Below, one piece after another: positions 42,882 through 50,997 of a stretch of DNA of 64,000 bases (position 1 is the first letter of the stretch; each line of letters begins with the position of its first letter). Position numbers and translations under genes: made by a program. The stretch lies in the NCBI GenBank assembly GCA_963677135.2, contig CAXXLS010000012.1, positions 443,689 to 507,688 on the forward strand, written 5' to 3'. A model generated the notes under the pieces. It had not been told where the DNA came from. It saw only the letters and a program-made list of their open reading frames with translations, and did not search any database. Origin of the DNA: Seleniibacterium sp963677135. Its GTDB lineage: Bacteria; Desulfobacterota; Desulfuromonadia; Desulfuromonadales; Geopsychrobacteraceae.

Positions 42882-43927
42882 TCAGAGAAGCAATAGCCAA
42901 GCTGGTTGAGCGCCAGGATCTTAACGAGATGGAGATGATCGACGCTATGAACCAGATTATGGGGGGGGAGGCGACACCGGCCCAGATCGGCGCCTTTATG
43001 ACTGCCCTGCGGATGAAGGGAGAGACCATTCCCGAAATTATCGGGGCGGCTCGCGTGATGCGGGCCCATGCCACTCCGATCCTGGTTGGAGATGTCGTTG
43101 ATATCGACCGTGATGATATCAACATCGACCGCGAGACCATTCTCGATACCTGCGGAACCGGCGGCAGCGGAACCCGCAGCTTCAATATTTCGACGACGGT
43201 CGCGCTGGTTGTCGCCGCGTGCGGCGGCAAGGTCGCCAAGCACGGCAATCGCAGCGTGTCCTCATCCTGCGGCAGTGCCGACGTGCTCGAGCGGCTGGGG
43301 GTCAAACTCGATGTGTCCCCGGAACAGGTGGCCAACTGCATTGACGAAATCGGGGTCGGTTTCCTGTTTGCGCCGGCTCTTCACGGGGCGATGAAATATG
43401 CTATCGGCCCCCGGCGGGAAATCGGGATCCGGACCATTTTCAATATTCTGGGCCCCCTGACCAACCCAGCCGGGGCGAATCGGCAGGTGCTCGGTGTCTA
43501 TCGCGAAGACCTGGTGGAACCGATGGCCAGGGTGCTGCTGAGTCTCGGCTGCCGCCGCGGATTCGTGGTCCATGGCAGCGACGGTATGGACGAAATCACC
43601 CTGACCGGGCCGACCCTGGTCGCGGCTATCAGCGGCAACACCGTCGATGTCCAGACCATTGAGCCGGAGCAGTTCGGTTTCGAGCGCTGTCGCCTCGAGG
43701 ACCTGCAGGGAGGGGATGCCGAGCAGAATGCCCGCATCGTGACCGAGATCCTTGACGGAAAGCTCGGCCCCAAGCGGGATATTGTCCTTCTGAACAGCGC
43801 CTACGCCCTGGTTGCCTCCGGCCTGGCAGCCAATGTCGATGCCGGGATCGAGCTGGCCTGCGATGCCATTGACGGCGGACGGGCCAAGGCTACCCTGGAA
43901 GAACTTGTACGGATGACCAACCAATGA
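42878..43927 (+). CDS. trpD: Anthranilate phosphoribosyltransferase
   Basis: 349-aa enzyme that joins anthranilate to PRPP, step two of tryptophan synthesis. Signature: DTCGTGGSGTRSFNIST (PRPP-binding glycine loop), then KHGNRSVSSSCGSADVLE, and GRGAPG-like ILGPLTNPAGANRQVLGVY. The N-terminal helical domain starts MIREAIAKLVERQDLNEME. The start overlaps trpG and the stop overlaps trpC by 4 bp, so it is translated in a coupled series. Confidence 0.96.
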   Translation: MIREAIAKLVERQDLNEMEMIDAMNQIMGGEATPAQIGAFMTALRMKGETIPEIIGAARVMRAHATPILVGDVVDIDRDDINIDRETILDTCGTGGSGTRSFNISTTVALVVAACGGKVAKHGNRSVSSSCGSADVLERLGVKLDVSPEQVANCIDEIGVGFLFAPALHGAMKYAIGPRREIGIRTIFNILGPLTNPAGANRQVLGVYREDLVEPMARVLLSLGCRRGFVVHGSDGMDEITLTGPTLVAAISGNTVDVQTIEPEQFGFERCRLEDLQGGDAEQNARIVTEILDGKLGPKRDIVLLNSAYALVASGLAANVDAGIELACDAIDGGRAKATLEELVRMTNQ

Positions 43928-44718
43928 TTCTTGATCGTATCCTTGAGACCAAACGGCAGGAGGTTGCGGCCGCCAGGAGCAGGTTACCGCTGCCGGAGCA
44001 GGTTGCCCGGATCGGCGACCTGGAAGACCAGCCTCGCGGCTTTGCCCGGGCGTTACGGACCATGCACGAGTCGGGTGGAACCGCCCTGATCGCCGAGGTC
44101 AAAAAAGGGTCCCCGTCCAAGGGGATCATTCGCGCCGATTTCGATCCCCTGGAGATTGCCGGCATCTACCAGGATAACGGTGCGACCTGTCTGTCGGTCC
44201 TGACCGACGAGCAGTATTTTCACGGCCATCTGCGTTTTCTGGCCCTGATCAGGGAGCAGGTGTCCCTGCCGCTGCTGCGCAAGGATTTCATCATCGATCC
44301 CTATCAGGTCTATGAAGCCCGTGCCGCGGGGGCGGATGCCATCCTGCTGATCGCCGCCGCCCTGGATGATGCGCAGCTGGTCGAACTGGCCGGTCTGGCT
44401 GCAGAACTGAGACTCGACACGCTGCTCGAAGTGCATAATGAAGAAGAGCTGGATCGGGCGCTGCGGGTGTCCGTTGACCTGATCGGGATCAATAACCGGG
44501 ACCTGAAAACCTTTGTGACCGACCTGGGAGTGACCGAACGGCTGGCCCGGCGGATTCCCGGGCACCAGCTGGCCGTTGCGGAAAGCGGCATTCACTCGCG
44601 TGACGACATCGAGCGGCTGGAGAAAGCGGGAGCCGGGGCCTTCCTGATCGGAGAAAGCCTGATGCGGGAAGCCGATATCGGCGCTAAAATGAAAACTCTG
44701 CTGGGGATTGCTGGTTGA
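43924..44718 (+). CDS. trpC: Indole-3-glycerol-phosphate synthase
   Basis: 264-aa TIM barrel that closes the indole ring, step four of tryptophan synthesis. Motifs: LIAEVKKGSPSKG (catalytic Glu/Lys and the SPSKG loop), LSVLTDEQYFHG, LLRKDFIIDPYQV and GINNRDLKTF, then SGIHSRDDI and AFLIGESLMR. It starts inside the trpD stop region and ends one base before trpF. Length and motif order are normal for a monofunctional TrpC. Confidence 0.97.
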   Translation: MILDRILETKRQEVAAARSRLPLPEQVARIGDLEDQPRGFARALRTMHESGGTALIAEVKKGSPSKGIIRADFDPLEIAGIYQDNGATCLSVLTDEQYFHGHLRFLALIREQVSLPLLRKDFIIDPYQVYEARAAGADAILLIAAALDDAQLVELAGLAAELRLDTLLEVHNEEELDRALRVSVDLIGINNRDLKTFVTDLGVTERLARRIPGHQLAVAESGIHSRDDIERLEKAGAGAFLIGESLMREADIGAKMKTLLGIAG

Positions 44719-44719
44719 T

Positions 44720-45337
44720 ATGGCCGCTCCGAGAATAAAGGTTTGCGGTATGACCACGGTCGAGGATGCCCTGGCCGTCGCGGAGGCCGGAGCGGATGCC
44801 CTGGGATTCGTCTTCTATGCCAATAGCCCGCGCTGTGTCGCTCCCGAAAGGGTTGCTGACATCGTTGCCAAGCTGCCGCCCTTTGTGACCACGGTCGGCC
44901 TGTTTGTCAACGCTTCCCGCGAAACCATCGCGCGGACCATGACGGTTGCCCGCCTCGATATCGTGCAGCTGCATGGCGATGAACGGCCGGGGGAGTGCCT
45001 TGTTCCGCCCTGGCGGGTGATCAAGGCGCTGCGTGTCAAAAATGCCGATTCGCTGCAGGGTGCGACTGACTTTCCGGTTGCGGCACTGCTGCTGGATGCC
45101 TGGAGTGATGAGGCCTACGGCGGGACCGGTCACCAGTTTGACTGGCAGCTGGCCCGCTCTTTGGGGGGCGCCCGTCCCCTGATCCTGGCGGGAGGTCTGC
45201 ATCCCGGTAATGTGGCCCGGGCGGTAGCGGCGGTCCGGCCCTACGGTGTGGATGTGTCCAGCGGCGTCGAGATCAGTCCCGGGCGCAAGGATATAGCCAA
45301 AGTCAAAGAATTTATCAAGCAGGTGAGGAACGCATGA
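44720..45337 (+). CDS. trpF: Phosphoribosylanthranilate isomerase
   Basis: 205-aa TIM barrel for step three of tryptophan synthesis. IKVCGMTTVEDAL (catalytic Cys), GFVFYANSPRCV, VQLHGDE and the C-terminal LAGGLHPGNVARAV with the Asp in GVDVSSGVE. The ATG at 44720 follows the trpC stop by one base; an upstream TTG (44708) lies inside trpC and is not used. The stop overlaps trpB by 4 bp. Confidence 0.96.
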   Translation: MAAPRIKVCGMTTVEDALAVAEAGADALGFVFYANSPRCVAPERVADIVAKLPPFVTTVGLFVNASRETIARTMTVARLDIVQLHGDERPGECLVPPWRVIKALRVKNADSLQGATDFPVAALLLDAWSDEAYGGTGHQFDWQLARSLGGARPLILAGGLHPGNVARAVAAVRPYGVDVSSGVEISPGRKDIAKVKEFIKQVRNA

Positions 45338-46530
45338 ATTACACATATCCGGATGAAAGAGGGCATTTTGGTGTCTATGGCGGCCGCTACGTGGCCGAGA
45401 CCCTGATGCCGGCCCTGCTGGAACTGGAACAGGCCTATGCCGAGGCCTGTCGGGATCCAGAGTTCCAGCGCGAGTTCGACTATTATCTCAAGCATTATGT
45501 CGGGCGCCCCAGTCCCCTTTACTATGCCAGGCGCCTCAGCGAGGAGCTGGGGGGCGCGAAGATCTACCTGAAACGGGAAGACCTGAATCACACCGGCGCC
45601 CACAAGGTGAATAACACCGTCGGCCAGATCCTGCTGGCCCGGCGGATGGGCAAGAACAAGGTCATCGCCGAAACCGGCGCCGGTCAGCATGGTGTGGCAA
45701 CGGCCACCGTTGCCGCCCTGTTCGGGATGGAGTGCGAGATTTTCATGGGGAAAGAGGACATTCGCCGTCAGGCCCTCAATGTCTTCCGCATGAAACTGCT
45801 CGGGGCCAAGGTGCGGGAGTGCACCAGCGGCACCGCAACCCTCAAGGACGCCATGAATGACGCCCTGCGCCACTGGGTCACTCACGTCCGAGATACTTTC
45901 TATGTCATCGGGACGGTTGCCGGGCCGCATCCTTACCCTCAGCTGGTCCGTGATTTCCAGTCGGTGATCGGCAGAGAAGCCAAGGAGCAGCTGCAGGAAG
46001 CGGAAGGCAGGCTCCCCGATGTCGCGGTCGCCTGTATCGGCGGCGGTTCCAATGCCATGGGGCTGTTCTATCCCTTTATCAAGGATACTTCGGTGCGGCT
46101 GCTTGGCGTCGAGGCGGCCGGTTTCGGAGTTGAGACCGGTAAACACGCCGCCTCCATATCGGCCGGGCTGCCTGGGGTGCTGCATGGCAATAAGACCTAT
46201 CTGCTCCAGGATGACGACGGCCAGATTCAGCACGCTCATTCCATTTCGGCCGGGCTCGATTACCCCGGCGTTGGTCCCGAGCATGCCCATCTGAACGATA
46301 TCAAGCGGGCCGAGTATGTGTCGATTACCGACGAAGAGGCTCTCGACGGCTTCCAGCGGCTGACCCGCATCGAGGGGATCATTCCGGCCCTGGAGAGCGC
46401 CCATGCCATTGCCGAGGTGATTAAACTGGCGCCGACCATGGACAAGGATCAGGTGATCCTGGTCTGTCTGTCGGGGCGCGGCGACAAGGATATCCACACG
46501 GTTGCCGATGCGATGAAGGTTGAGTTGTAA
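45334..46530 (+). CDS. trpB: Tryptophan synthase beta chain
   Basis: 398-aa PLP enzyme that makes tryptophan from indole and serine. PLP-Lys motif REDLNHTGAHKVNNTVGQ (Lys about residue 91), ETGAGQHGVATA, and the phosphate loop CIGGGSNAMG; the last part contains EGIIPALESAHA and SGRGDKDIHTV. A TrpB1-type protein. The stop codon shares its last base with the ATG of the helicase gene (TAATG). trpA follows the helicase. Confidence 0.97.
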   Translation: MNYTYPDERGHFGVYGGRYVAETLMPALLELEQAYAEACRDPEFQREFDYYLKHYVGRPSPLYYARRLSEELGGAKIYLKREDLNHTGAHKVNNTVGQILLARRMGKNKVIAETGAGQHGVATATVAALFGMECEIFMGKEDIRRQALNVFRMKLLGAKVRECTSGTATLKDAMNDALRHWVTHVRDTFYVIGTVAGPHPYPQLVRDFQSVIGREAKEQLQEAEGRLPDVAVACIGGGSNAMGLFYPFIKDTSVRLLGVEAAGFGVETGKHAASISAGLPGVLHGNKTYLLQDDDGQIQHAHSISAGLDYPGVGPEHAHLNDIKRAEYVSITDEEALDGFQRLTRIEGIIPALESAHAIAEVIKLAPTMDKDQVILVCLSGRGDKDIHTVADAMKVEL

Positions 46531-47846
46531 TGAAATTTTCCGAATTGAAACTGCCGGAGGTTGTGCAGCAGGGGATTGCCGAAGCAGGGTTTGAAAACCT
46601 GACGCCGGTTCAGCAGGAGTCGATCCCCCTGGCTCTCGAGGGTAAGGATGTGGCCGCCCAGGCCCAGACCGGGACCGGGAAAACGGCGGCCTTTCTGATC
46701 AGTCTGTTCTGCCGGCTGCTGACCAGTAAAAAAAGGACCAGCAACAATCCGCGGGCCCTGGTCATGGCGCCGACCCGCGAGCTGGTGGTGCAGATCTGCA
46801 AGGATGCCGAAGTTCTGGGCCGCTTTACAGACCTCAAGGTCCAGCCCATCTTCGGTGGGGTCGATTATGAGAAGCAGCGCCAGGCCCTCAGGGACGGCGT
46901 CGATATCATCGTCGCAACGCCGGGGCGGCTGATCGATTATTACAAGCAGCGGGTTTTTTCTCTCGACCGGGTGGAAGCCCTGGTGATTGATGAAGCGGAC
47001 CGGATGTTCGATATGGGGTTCATCAAGGATCTCCGCTATCTGCTGCGCAAACTGCCGACCTTCGAAAAACGCCAGACCATGCTCTTTTCGGCGACTCTTT
47101 CCAGTCAGGTCATGGAGCTGGCCTACGAATTCATGGATCTGGCCGAACGGGTTGAAATCGCTCCCGATCAGGTTGCGGCGGAAAATATTGAGCAGATTCT
47201 GTATCATGTCGCCCGGCATGAAAAATTCGCTCTGCTGATGGGGCTGCTCAAGCGCGAGGCGGATGCCGAGCGGGTCATGCTGTTCGTCAACACCAAGATC
47301 GAAGCCGAAAAGCTCAATGCCCTGCTGGAGGTCAACGGTTTTGCCAGCGCCGTCCTGTCGGGCGACATCCCCCAGAAAAAACGGATGCGCATCCTCGATC
47401 AGTTCAAACTGGGCAGCCTGACCCATCTGGTGGCGACCGATGTCGCTTCCCGCGGGATTCATGTCGATGGTGTCACCCACGTCATCAACTATGACCTGCC
47501 CCAGGATCGCGAGGATTATGTTCACCGTATCGGGCGTACGGCCCGGGCCGGGGCGAGTGGCCTGGCGATCAGCTTTGCCGACGAAGAGACGGTTTACGTG
47601 ATCGAGGAGATCGAGGATTATCTCGGCTTCCGCATCCCCAGCGAAATGCCTCAGGATGAAGACTTCTGTTTCGATTTCAAGCGGGCTTCGGTCAAGCGGA
47701 AGCGACCTCAGCCTCCTGCTTCGGATAAAAAGGATCAGCCGCGCAAGCGCCGTCGCCGGCGGCGTCCCAAGGGGAAAAAACCGACTGGCGACCAGGGGCC
47801 GAAGGACGGGTCCGGTGGTTCGCCATCGGAAAAAACTTCGGAATAG
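46530..47846 (+). CDS. DEAD-box RNA helicase, RhlB/RhlE-like
   Basis: 438-aa ATP-dependent RNA helicase. Motifs in order: Q motif (FENLTPVQQESIPLAL), I AQTGTGKTAA, Ia PTRELVVQ, Ib TPGRLID, II DEADRMFDMGF (DEAD), III SATLS, V VATDVASRGIHVDG, VI HRIGRTARAG. A basic tail (KRKRPQPPASDKKDQPRKRRRRRRPKGK, in part) probably binds RNA. It starts one base into the trpB stop and lies between trpB and trpA, 121 bp before trpA. Function in the trp operon is not implied by sequence; it may simply share the transcript. Confidence 0.94.
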   Translation: MKFSELKLPEVVQQGIAEAGFENLTPVQQESIPLALEGKDVAAQAQTGTGKTAAFLISLFCRLLTSKKRTSNNPRALVMAPTRELVVQICKDAEVLGRFTDLKVQPIFGGVDYEKQRQALRDGVDIIVATPGRLIDYYKQRVFSLDRVEALVIDEADRMFDMGFIKDLRYLLRKLPTFEKRQTMLFSATLSSQVMELAYEFMDLAERVEIAPDQVAAENIEQILYHVARHEKFALLMGLLKREADAERVMLFVNTKIEAEKLNALLEVNGFASAVLSGDIPQKKRMRILDQFKLGSLTHLVATDVASRGIHVDGVTHVINYDLPQDREDYVHRIGRTARAGASGLAISFADEETVYVIEEIEDYLGFRIPSEMPQDEDFCFDFKRASVKRKRPQPPASDKKDQPRKRRRRRRPKGKKPTGDQGPKDGSGGSPSEKTSE

Positions 47847-47967
47847 AGATCTCGGGAACGATTCCTCAGGAAAAGGATTGAAATGAAGCCGGGGAGTGAC
47901 TAAACTGGACGCTTTTCGTACGGAAATGCTGCTATAGTCAACTTCCTGTCGCTAAAAAGCAGGGCCT

Positions 47968-48774
47968 ATGTCAAGAATTGAAGCTGTTTTCTCGCAACTC
48001 AAAGCGCGTGGTGAAAAAGCGCTGATCCCTTTTATCACGGCGGGGGATCCCGACCTGCAGACCACCGCCAGGCTGATTCCGGTGCTGGCCGGGGCCGGGG
48101 CTGACGTCATCGAGCTCGGCGTGCCGTTCTCCGATCCGATGGCAGATGGCCCGACCATTCAGGCCGCCTCGGAACGGGCCCTGGCCAAGGGCGTGACCCA
48201 GGAGAAAATCCTGGCCATGGTGGCCGAGGTCCGTCAGGAAACCGAGGTTCCCATCGTGCTTATGGGGTACTACAATCCGGTCTTTCGTTACGGAGCGGAA
48301 CGTTTTGCCCGTGACGCCGCCGCTGCCGGTGTCGACGCGCTGCTGATCGTCGATCTGCCCCCGGAAGAATCCGCTGAAATCGCCGAAGTCATGGCGGCCG
48401 CCGGGCTGGATCTGATCACCCTGTTGGCCCCCACCACGCCTCCGGAGCGGATGCGTCGGCTGGCGGCTGCGGCCCAGGGTTATCTCTACTATGTTTCCAT
48501 GACCGGGGTGACCGGGGCCAGGAAGATTTCGCCGGAGGACATTCGCGCTGCGGTTACCGAACTGAAAAGCATGACGGAGACACCGGTCGGGGTCGGCTTC
48601 GGAATTACGACGCCTGACGATGCCGCCCGGGTCGGCGAATTTGCGGATGGTGTTGTGGTTGGCAGCGCCCTTGTTAAACTGATCAATGAAAACGCCGATG
48701 ATCCGGAACTGGCCAACAGGGTGGCCGGGTTTGTCTCCTCCCTCAAGAAGGGCCTGGTTTCGGCGACGGCCTGA
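47968..48774 (+). CDS. trpA: Tryptophan synthase alpha chain
   Basis: 268-aa TIM barrel that splits indole-3-glycerol phosphate; it pairs with TrpB. Motifs: LIPFITAGDPD, VIELGVPFSDPMADGPTIQAA (catalytic Glu and Asp; shown in part), MGYYNPVFRYG, VDALLIVDLPPEES and LAPTTPPERM, then GVTGARK and VGFGITTPDDA. It is separated from trpB by the helicase gene and could have its own promoter in the 121-bp gap, though none is clear. accD follows after 70 bp. Confidence 0.97.
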   Translation: MSRIEAVFSQLKARGEKALIPFITAGDPDLQTTARLIPVLAGAGADVIELGVPFSDPMADGPTIQAASERALAKGVTQEKILAMVAEVRQETEVPIVLMGYYNPVFRYGAERFARDAAAAGVDALLIVDLPPEESAEIAEVMAAAGLDLITLLAPTTPPERMRRLAAAAQGYLYYVSMTGVTGARKISPEDIRAAVTELKSMTETPVGVGFGITTPDDAARVGEFADGVVVGSALVKLINENADDPELANRVAGFVSSLKKGLVSATA

Positions 48775-48844
48775 TCGGGCTGTTTCGGTGTGTTGATGAA
48801 AAACGCCTGACAATGAAGCAGGTGACTACATAAAAGGATTCTCC

Positions 48845-49693
48845 ATGGTCTGGTTTCGTAAAAAGCAAGCGGTTACCGTTTCCACGGAAAAAAAGAACGT
48901 CCAGGTTCCCGAAGGGGTCTGGACCAAGTGCAAAAACTGTCAGGAAATAATATACGCCAAGGAAATCGAGCGGAATCTGAATGTCTGCCCGAAGTGTGAT
49001 TATCATTTCCGCATCGGCGCCCGGGAACGGATCGACCAGATTATTGACGAAGGAACGTTCATTGAGATGGACGCTACCATGCGGTCGGTCGATTTTCTCG
49101 AGTTCAAGGATTCCAAGCGCTACAAAGACAGGATCAAGGCGGCCGTGAAAAAGGCCGGTGACGGCGATGCCGTGATCTGCGGGGAAGGGAAGCTCGACGG
49201 GCTTCCGGTCGTCGTTGCGGTGTTCGATTTCTCCTTTATGGGGGGGAGCATGGGGTCCGTGGTCGGTGAAAAGATCACTCGGGCCATCGAAAAAGGTTTG
49301 GAGACCAACGCCCCGGTGCTGATTTTCTCGTCCTCCGGAGGTGCCCGGATGCAGGAGAGCATCTTGTCTCTGATGCAGATGGCCAAAACCAGTGCCGCGC
49401 TGGCCAAGCTCAAGCAGGCCGGAATTCCCTATCTGTCCATTCTGACCGATCCGACTACCGGGGGCGTCACGGCAAGTTTCGCCATGCTTGGCGACCTGAA
49501 TATTGCCGAGCCGCGCGCCCTGATCGGATTCGCCGGTCCCCGGGTGATCGAGCAGACGATCCGCCAGACCCTGCCTGAGGGGTTTCAGCGTTCTGAGTAT
49601 CTGCTCGAGCATGGTATGGTGGATATGATTGTCCCGCGCAAGGAGATGAAGCAGAAGCTGGCGCAGATTCTGCGGATTTTTACCAAAAACTAG
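48845..49693 (+). CDS. accD: Acetyl-CoA carboxylase carboxyltransferase beta subunit
   Basis: 282-aa subunit of acetyl-CoA carboxylase, first step of fatty acid synthesis. The N-terminal zinc ribbon has four Cys (WTKCKNCQEIIY, LNVCPKCDYHFR). The carboxyltransferase core contains FMGGSMGSVVGEK, FSSSGGARMQESILSL and DPTTGGVTASFAMLGD. The alpha subunit (accA) is not here. It is followed 6 bp later by folC, a common accD-folC pair. Confidence 0.97.
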   Translation: MVWFRKKQAVTVSTEKKNVQVPEGVWTKCKNCQEIIYAKEIERNLNVCPKCDYHFRIGARERIDQIIDEGTFIEMDATMRSVDFLEFKDSKRYKDRIKAAVKKAGDGDAVICGEGKLDGLPVVVAVFDFSFMGGSMGSVVGEKITRAIEKGLETNAPVLIFSSSGGARMQESILSLMQMAKTSAALAKLKQAGIPYLSILTDPTTGGVTASFAMLGDLNIAEPRALIGFAGPRVIEQTIRQTLPEGFQRSEYLLEHGMVDMIVPRKEMKQKLAQILRIFTKN

Positions 49694-49699
49694 ATAGCT

Positions 49700-50983
49700 A
49701 TGGCGAACAGTTATCAGGAGAGTCTGGATTATCTCTACTCTCTGCAGTTTTTCGGGATCAAGCTGGGTCTGGACAATATTCGCACGCTTCTCGACCGGGT
49801 CGGTCAGCCGCAGCGGCAGTTGCGGATTATTCACGTTGCCGGGACCAACGGCAAAGGGTCAACCAGCGCCGCACTGGCGGGTATGCTGCATGCCGCGGGA
49901 ATCAGGACCGGTCTCTATACCTCACCCCATCTGCACAATTTTACCGAGCGAATCCGCGTGGCTGGTCACCAGATCGGCGAAGCTGAGGCCGTTTCTCTGG
50001 TTGACGAGCTTCGGCCCCACGCCGAAGAGTTGAAAGCGACCTTTTTCGAAGTCACAACCGCCATGGCCCTGCTGAGTTTTGCCCGCCACAAGGTTGCTTG
50101 GGCGGTCCTTGAGACCGGTATGGGAGGGCGGCTCGATGCGACCAACGTGGTTTCCCCCGAATTGTGCGTGGTGACCCCGATCGCCATGGATCATGCCGGA
50201 TATCTTGGCAAAAGCCTGGCGGCCATAGCCGCCGAAAAGGCGGGCATTTTCAAGCCCGGGGTGCCGGTCGTCTGTGCCCGGCAGCCTGAGGAGGTCACCG
50301 GCGTCCTCGCTCGCAAGGGGACTGAGCTGGGTTGCCCGCTCTATTTTCTGGGTCGGGAATATCAGGTCGAGGCTGGCGAAGATCAATGTTTCTCGGTGAC
50401 GACGGACGGTGCGTCGCTGGGTCCTTTTACGGTCTCCCTGGCCGGCCGCCACCAGTTGCAGAACCTGGCTTTGGCCGTGGCCGGTATCGCCGTGCTGAAC
50501 CGGCAGGGCCTGTCTGTTTCTCCCGCGTCGATGGCCGCCGGCCTGCGGCGTCTGCGTTGGCCCGGGCGTCTCGAATGGCTGCCTGAAAGAATCCTGCTCG
50601 ACGGAGCGCATAACCGGGCCGGGGTCGACGCCCTGTGCGAGTACCTCGACCTCCAGCACCTGGCCGGCGTGCATCTGGTCTTCGGTTGCAAAGCGGACAA
50701 GCAGGCGGCTGACATGCTGTCGCGGCTTCTCCCTTTCACGGCCCGGGCCTACTTGACCAGCCCGCCTGATGTCGATGCGGTCAACCCCGAAGAATTGGCT
50801 CAGGTCGCCGGGGAGAACGGGACCGCAGCCACGGTTTACCGCGACCCGTCGGCGGCCTTGGCCGCAGCCAGGCAGGAACGGCACGAAGGAGAGGTGATTC
50901 TGATTGCGGGATCCCTGTTCCTGGTGGCCGCCCTGCGTGCGTTGCTGGTGGAAGAGGTCGGAACCTTAGAGATCATCAGTTGA
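49700..50983 (+). CDS. folC: Folylpolyglutamate synthase / dihydrofolate synthase
   Basis: 427-aa Mur-ligase-like enzyme that adds glutamate to folates. ATP loop HVAGTNGKGSTSAAL at about residues 40-54, TSPHLHNFTERI, the Mg-site region ETGMGGRLDATNVV and the second-domain motif LLDGAHNRAGVDAL. The spacing to accD is 6 bp and its stop lies 15 bp before the lptD ATG, so it is in the accD-folC-lptD run. Confidence 0.95.
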   Translation: MANSYQESLDYLYSLQFFGIKLGLDNIRTLLDRVGQPQRQLRIIHVAGTNGKGSTSAALAGMLHAAGIRTGLYTSPHLHNFTERIRVAGHQIGEAEAVSLVDELRPHAEELKATFFEVTTAMALLSFARHKVAWAVLETGMGGRLDATNVVSPELCVVTPIAMDHAGYLGKSLAAIAAEKAGIFKPGVPVVCARQPEEVTGVLARKGTELGCPLYFLGREYQVEAGEDQCFSVTTDGASLGPFTVSLAGRHQLQNLALAVAGIAVLNRQGLSVSPASMAAGLRRLRWPGRLEWLPERILLDGAHNRAGVDALCEYLDLQHLAGVHLVFGCKADKQAADMLSRLLPFTARAYLTSPPDVDAVNPEELAQVAGENGTAATVYRDPSAALAAARQERHEGEVILIAGSLFLVAALRALLVEEVGTLEIIS

Positions 50984-50997
50984 TCAGGCCTGAGGAT

